Shown: positions 27,446 to 28,711 of the stretch, piece by piece
How positions within the stretch are numbered: the first letter of the stretch is position 1
Layout: every line of letters starts with the position of its first letter
NCBI GenBank assembly: GCA_034432655.1
Contig: DAOUBP010000076.1
Location: 1 to 28,711 of the forward strand
Length of the DNA stretch: 28,711 nt
Origin: DAOUBP01 sp034432655
GTDB lineage: Bacteria > Chloroflexota > Anaerolineae > CG2-30-64-16
Direction: 5' to 3'
Made by a program: the position numbers and the translations under genes
The notes under the pieces: model-generated
What the model saw: the letters and a program-made list of their open reading frames with translations, nothing else
What the model was told of the DNA's origin: nothing
Database searches by the model: none

Positions 27446-28533
27446 ACCACCCCCTGTACCGACTCGCGCAACGCCGGATGGGTGATAACGCCCTCATGGG
27501 TGTTCAACCCGTGCCGCAGTGCCGCATCTTCCGCCAGGGCGCCTTCCAGCCCTTTGCGGGCAATCTTCAAGATATAGGGCCAGGCCGCGTTATTGAACGC
27601 ATGGGTGGTCGTTCTCGCCACTACGCCCGTCATGTTCGGCACACAGTAGTGGATCACGCCTTCCTCGATGTAAGTCGGGTTCTGGTATGTGGTCGGCCGG
27701 CTGGTCTCCACACAGCCGCCCTGGTCAATGGAGACATCCATGATCACCGAACGCGGTTTCATGGTACGCACCATCTCCCGGGTGACCACGTGGGGTGAAC
27801 GGGCGCCGGGGATCAACACGGCGCCCACCAGCACGTCAGCGCGTTTCACAGCTTTGGCGATATTGAAATCATGGGCGACAATGGTATGCGCCTTAAACCC
27901 CCGCTCCTCCACCAACTGCAATTTGCGCAGGTCGACATCCAGGATGTAAAGGTTAGCGCCCATCGCCTCGAAAACTTTGGCTGCGTTGGTGCCGACGATC
28001 CCGGCGCCCAGGATGACCACGTTAGCTGCTGGCACCCCCGGCACGCCGCCGATCAAGATGCCGTGCCCTCCTTCGTGATTCTGCAACAGTTGGGCTGCCA
28101 CGGAGGCCACCATCCGGCCTGCGATCTGGCTGACCGCGGTAAGCACGGGCAGATGGCCGTCTGTGTGCTGAATCGTCTCATAAGCGATCGCGGTAACTTT
28201 ACGCTCCAGCAGGATTTCCAGCTTGCGCGGGTGCGCCACGGCCAGATGCAAAAAGCCGCACAGGATCTGCCCTTCGCGCAACAGCTCGAACTCCGGCAAC
28301 AGCGGGCGCGAGACCGTCAGGATCATCTCCGCGCGGCCGTAGAGCTCTTCCGGCGAGTAGACGATTTGCGCGCCGGCGCGGCGATACTGCTCATCGCTGA
28401 AACCGCTGCCCTGGCCCGCATCGCGCTCCACATAGACACGATGGCCGTGCTGCGTCAAGATCTCGACCCCCATCGGGGTCAGGCCGACTCGATAGTCAAA
28501 TGGACGACGTTGTTTGGGGATGCCGATGTCCAT
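27442..28533 (-). CDS. Alanine dehydrogenase/PNT-family NAD-dependent dehydrogenase
   Basis: Resembles L-alanine dehydrogenase (alanine + NAD to pyruvate + ammonia) over its whole 363 aa. The Rossmann motif GAGIVGTNAA (176-185), GVPGVPAA and SIDQGGC are conserved. Its numbering matches the Mycobacterium enzyme: Arg15, His96 and Asp270 are present. However, the pyruvate-binding Lys75 (in KVKEP) is Ser75, within ILTVSRP. Substrate or activity may therefore differ from true alanine dehydrogenase, so I leave the symbol empty. The start is ATG at 28533 with GAGGAG seven bases upstream; the open frame to 28695 is repeat-encoded. It overlaps the CoA-transferase gene by 4 bp. Confidence 0.85.
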   Translation of the reverse strand: MDIGIPKQRRPFDYRVGLTPMGVEILTQHGHRVYVERDAGQGSGFSDEQYRRAGAQIVYSPEELYGRAEMILTVSRPLLPEFELLREGQILCGFLHLAVAHPRKLEILLERKVTAIAYETIQHTDGHLPVLTAVSQIAGRMVASVAAQLLQNHEGGHGILIGGVPGVPAANVVILGAGIVGTNAAKVFEAMGANLYILDVDLRKLQLVEERGFKAHTIVAHDFNIAKAVKRADVLVGAVLIPGARSPHVVTREMVRTMKPRSVIMDVSIDQGGCVETSRPTTYQNPTYIEEGVIHYCVPNMTGVVARTTTHAFNNAAWPYILKIARKGLEGALAEDAALRHGLNTHEGVITHPALRESVQGVV

Positions 28534-28555
28534 AAGATGTCTCCTCGTTGAGATA

Positions 28556-28613
28556 GGCAGTAAACTGGTAGACCGGTAAGCTGGTAGGCTGGTGATCGTA
28601 GACTGGTGGGTCA
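28556..28613. repeat. CTGGTAG-type short repeat upstream of the dehydrogenase gene
   Basis: AACTGGTAG, ACCGGTAAG, CTGGTAGG, CTGGTGA and ACTGGTGGG units of 8-12 bp run through the 5' region of the gene. No convincing promoter is visible in it. An in-frame extension of the dehydrogenase reads through it (Ser/Thr/Tyr-rich) but is not credible. Confidence 0.75.
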
Positions 28614-28650
28614 CTTGACGCGACCCTTGCCATTGCGCCGCCGGCGCAGG

Positions 28651-28710
28651 CAGCCCGGTTGACCGGGCGCTGCCAGGTAGCCCGGCCCGATCCATTCATG
28701 GTCGGGCGGG
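28651..28710. repeat. Two-hairpin repeat block, copy 2 (window edge)
   Basis: Second copy of the block at 4591-4643. It holds GCCCGGT/ACCGGGC and CCCGA.CCAT/ATGGTCGGG. It runs to the window edge, so a full terminal-inverted-repeat element cannot be confirmed here. Confidence 0.8.
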
Positions 28711-28711
28711 C

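Noticed and set aside
28534..28695. N-terminal extension of the dehydrogenase
   Set aside because: Encoded by CTGGTAG-type and hairpin repeats; the ATG at 28533 has GAGGAG and matches the family N-terminus.

Overview
This 28.7 kb window is a gene-dense stretch of a GC-rich bacterial chromosome. It most resembles the Chloroflexota (Anaerolineae/Caldilineae-like). The basis is gene content (a glycosidase fused to an O-antigen ligase, a GH99-like secreted enzyme, a lysA-dapF fusion) and the many short, locally tandem, low-complexity repeats between and inside genes. That placement is inference; there is no rRNA marker here. I found no tRNA, rRNA, CRISPR array, prophage or transposase gene.

Layout. 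1-150: a 27-bp tandem repeat. 153-2405 (minus): degV then a cytochrome P450. 2426-2525: divergent palindromic repeats. 2564-5309 (minus): a TetR repressor and a two-domain SDR fusion, separated by a 331-bp element with 30-bp terminal inverted repeats packed with hairpins. 5461-7809 (plus): a lysA-dapF fusion with its own sigma70-type promoter, divergent from tetR, whose promoter carries a perfect 16-bp operator. 7884-9089 (minus): a GPH/SUT-like MFS transporter. 9169-10446 (plus): fabF. 10502-11836 (minus): a MATE/ANKH-like membrane protein. 11940-12536 (plus): a protein that looks N-terminally truncated. 12648-17189 (minus): UDP-glucuronate decarboxylase and a giant glycosidase/O-antigen ligase fusion. 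17424-18071 (plus): ribosomal protein L25/CTC. 18215-24711 (minus): a tightly packed set tilS - rlmI-like - PD-(D/E)XK-like - GH99-like - hpt - LysM/M23 peptidase. 24906-26066 (plus): citrate synthase. 26150-28533 (minus): an alanine-dehydrogenase-like gene overlapping a CoA-transferase gene by 4 bp. 28556-28711: more repeats.

How the genes fit together. Most are housekeeping or cell-envelope functions: lysine and meso-diaminopimelate supply, fatty acid elongation, nucleotide-sugar and surface polysaccharide synthesis, tRNA/rRNA modification, purine salvage, murein hydrolysis and central carbon entry. No defence or mobile gene cluster is visible.

The most unusual layer is the repeats. At least five short families occur both between genes and, in frame, inside genes. 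The clearest is a 33-bp hairpin unit present eight times in frame inside the O-antigen ligase (11-residue peptide repeat, consensus about MRNxFRxTAGE), once in front of the SDR gene and in diverged form in front of degV. Its stems show base changes on both sides that preserve pairing, so the nucleic acid structure, not only the peptide, seems to be kept. All five convergent gene junctions are occupied by inverted repeats, most built from such repeats. Two enzymes carry unexpected active-site substitutions: both catalytic cysteines of the DapF domain are serine, and the alanine-dehydrogenase-like protein has Ser at the position of the pyruvate-binding lysine.
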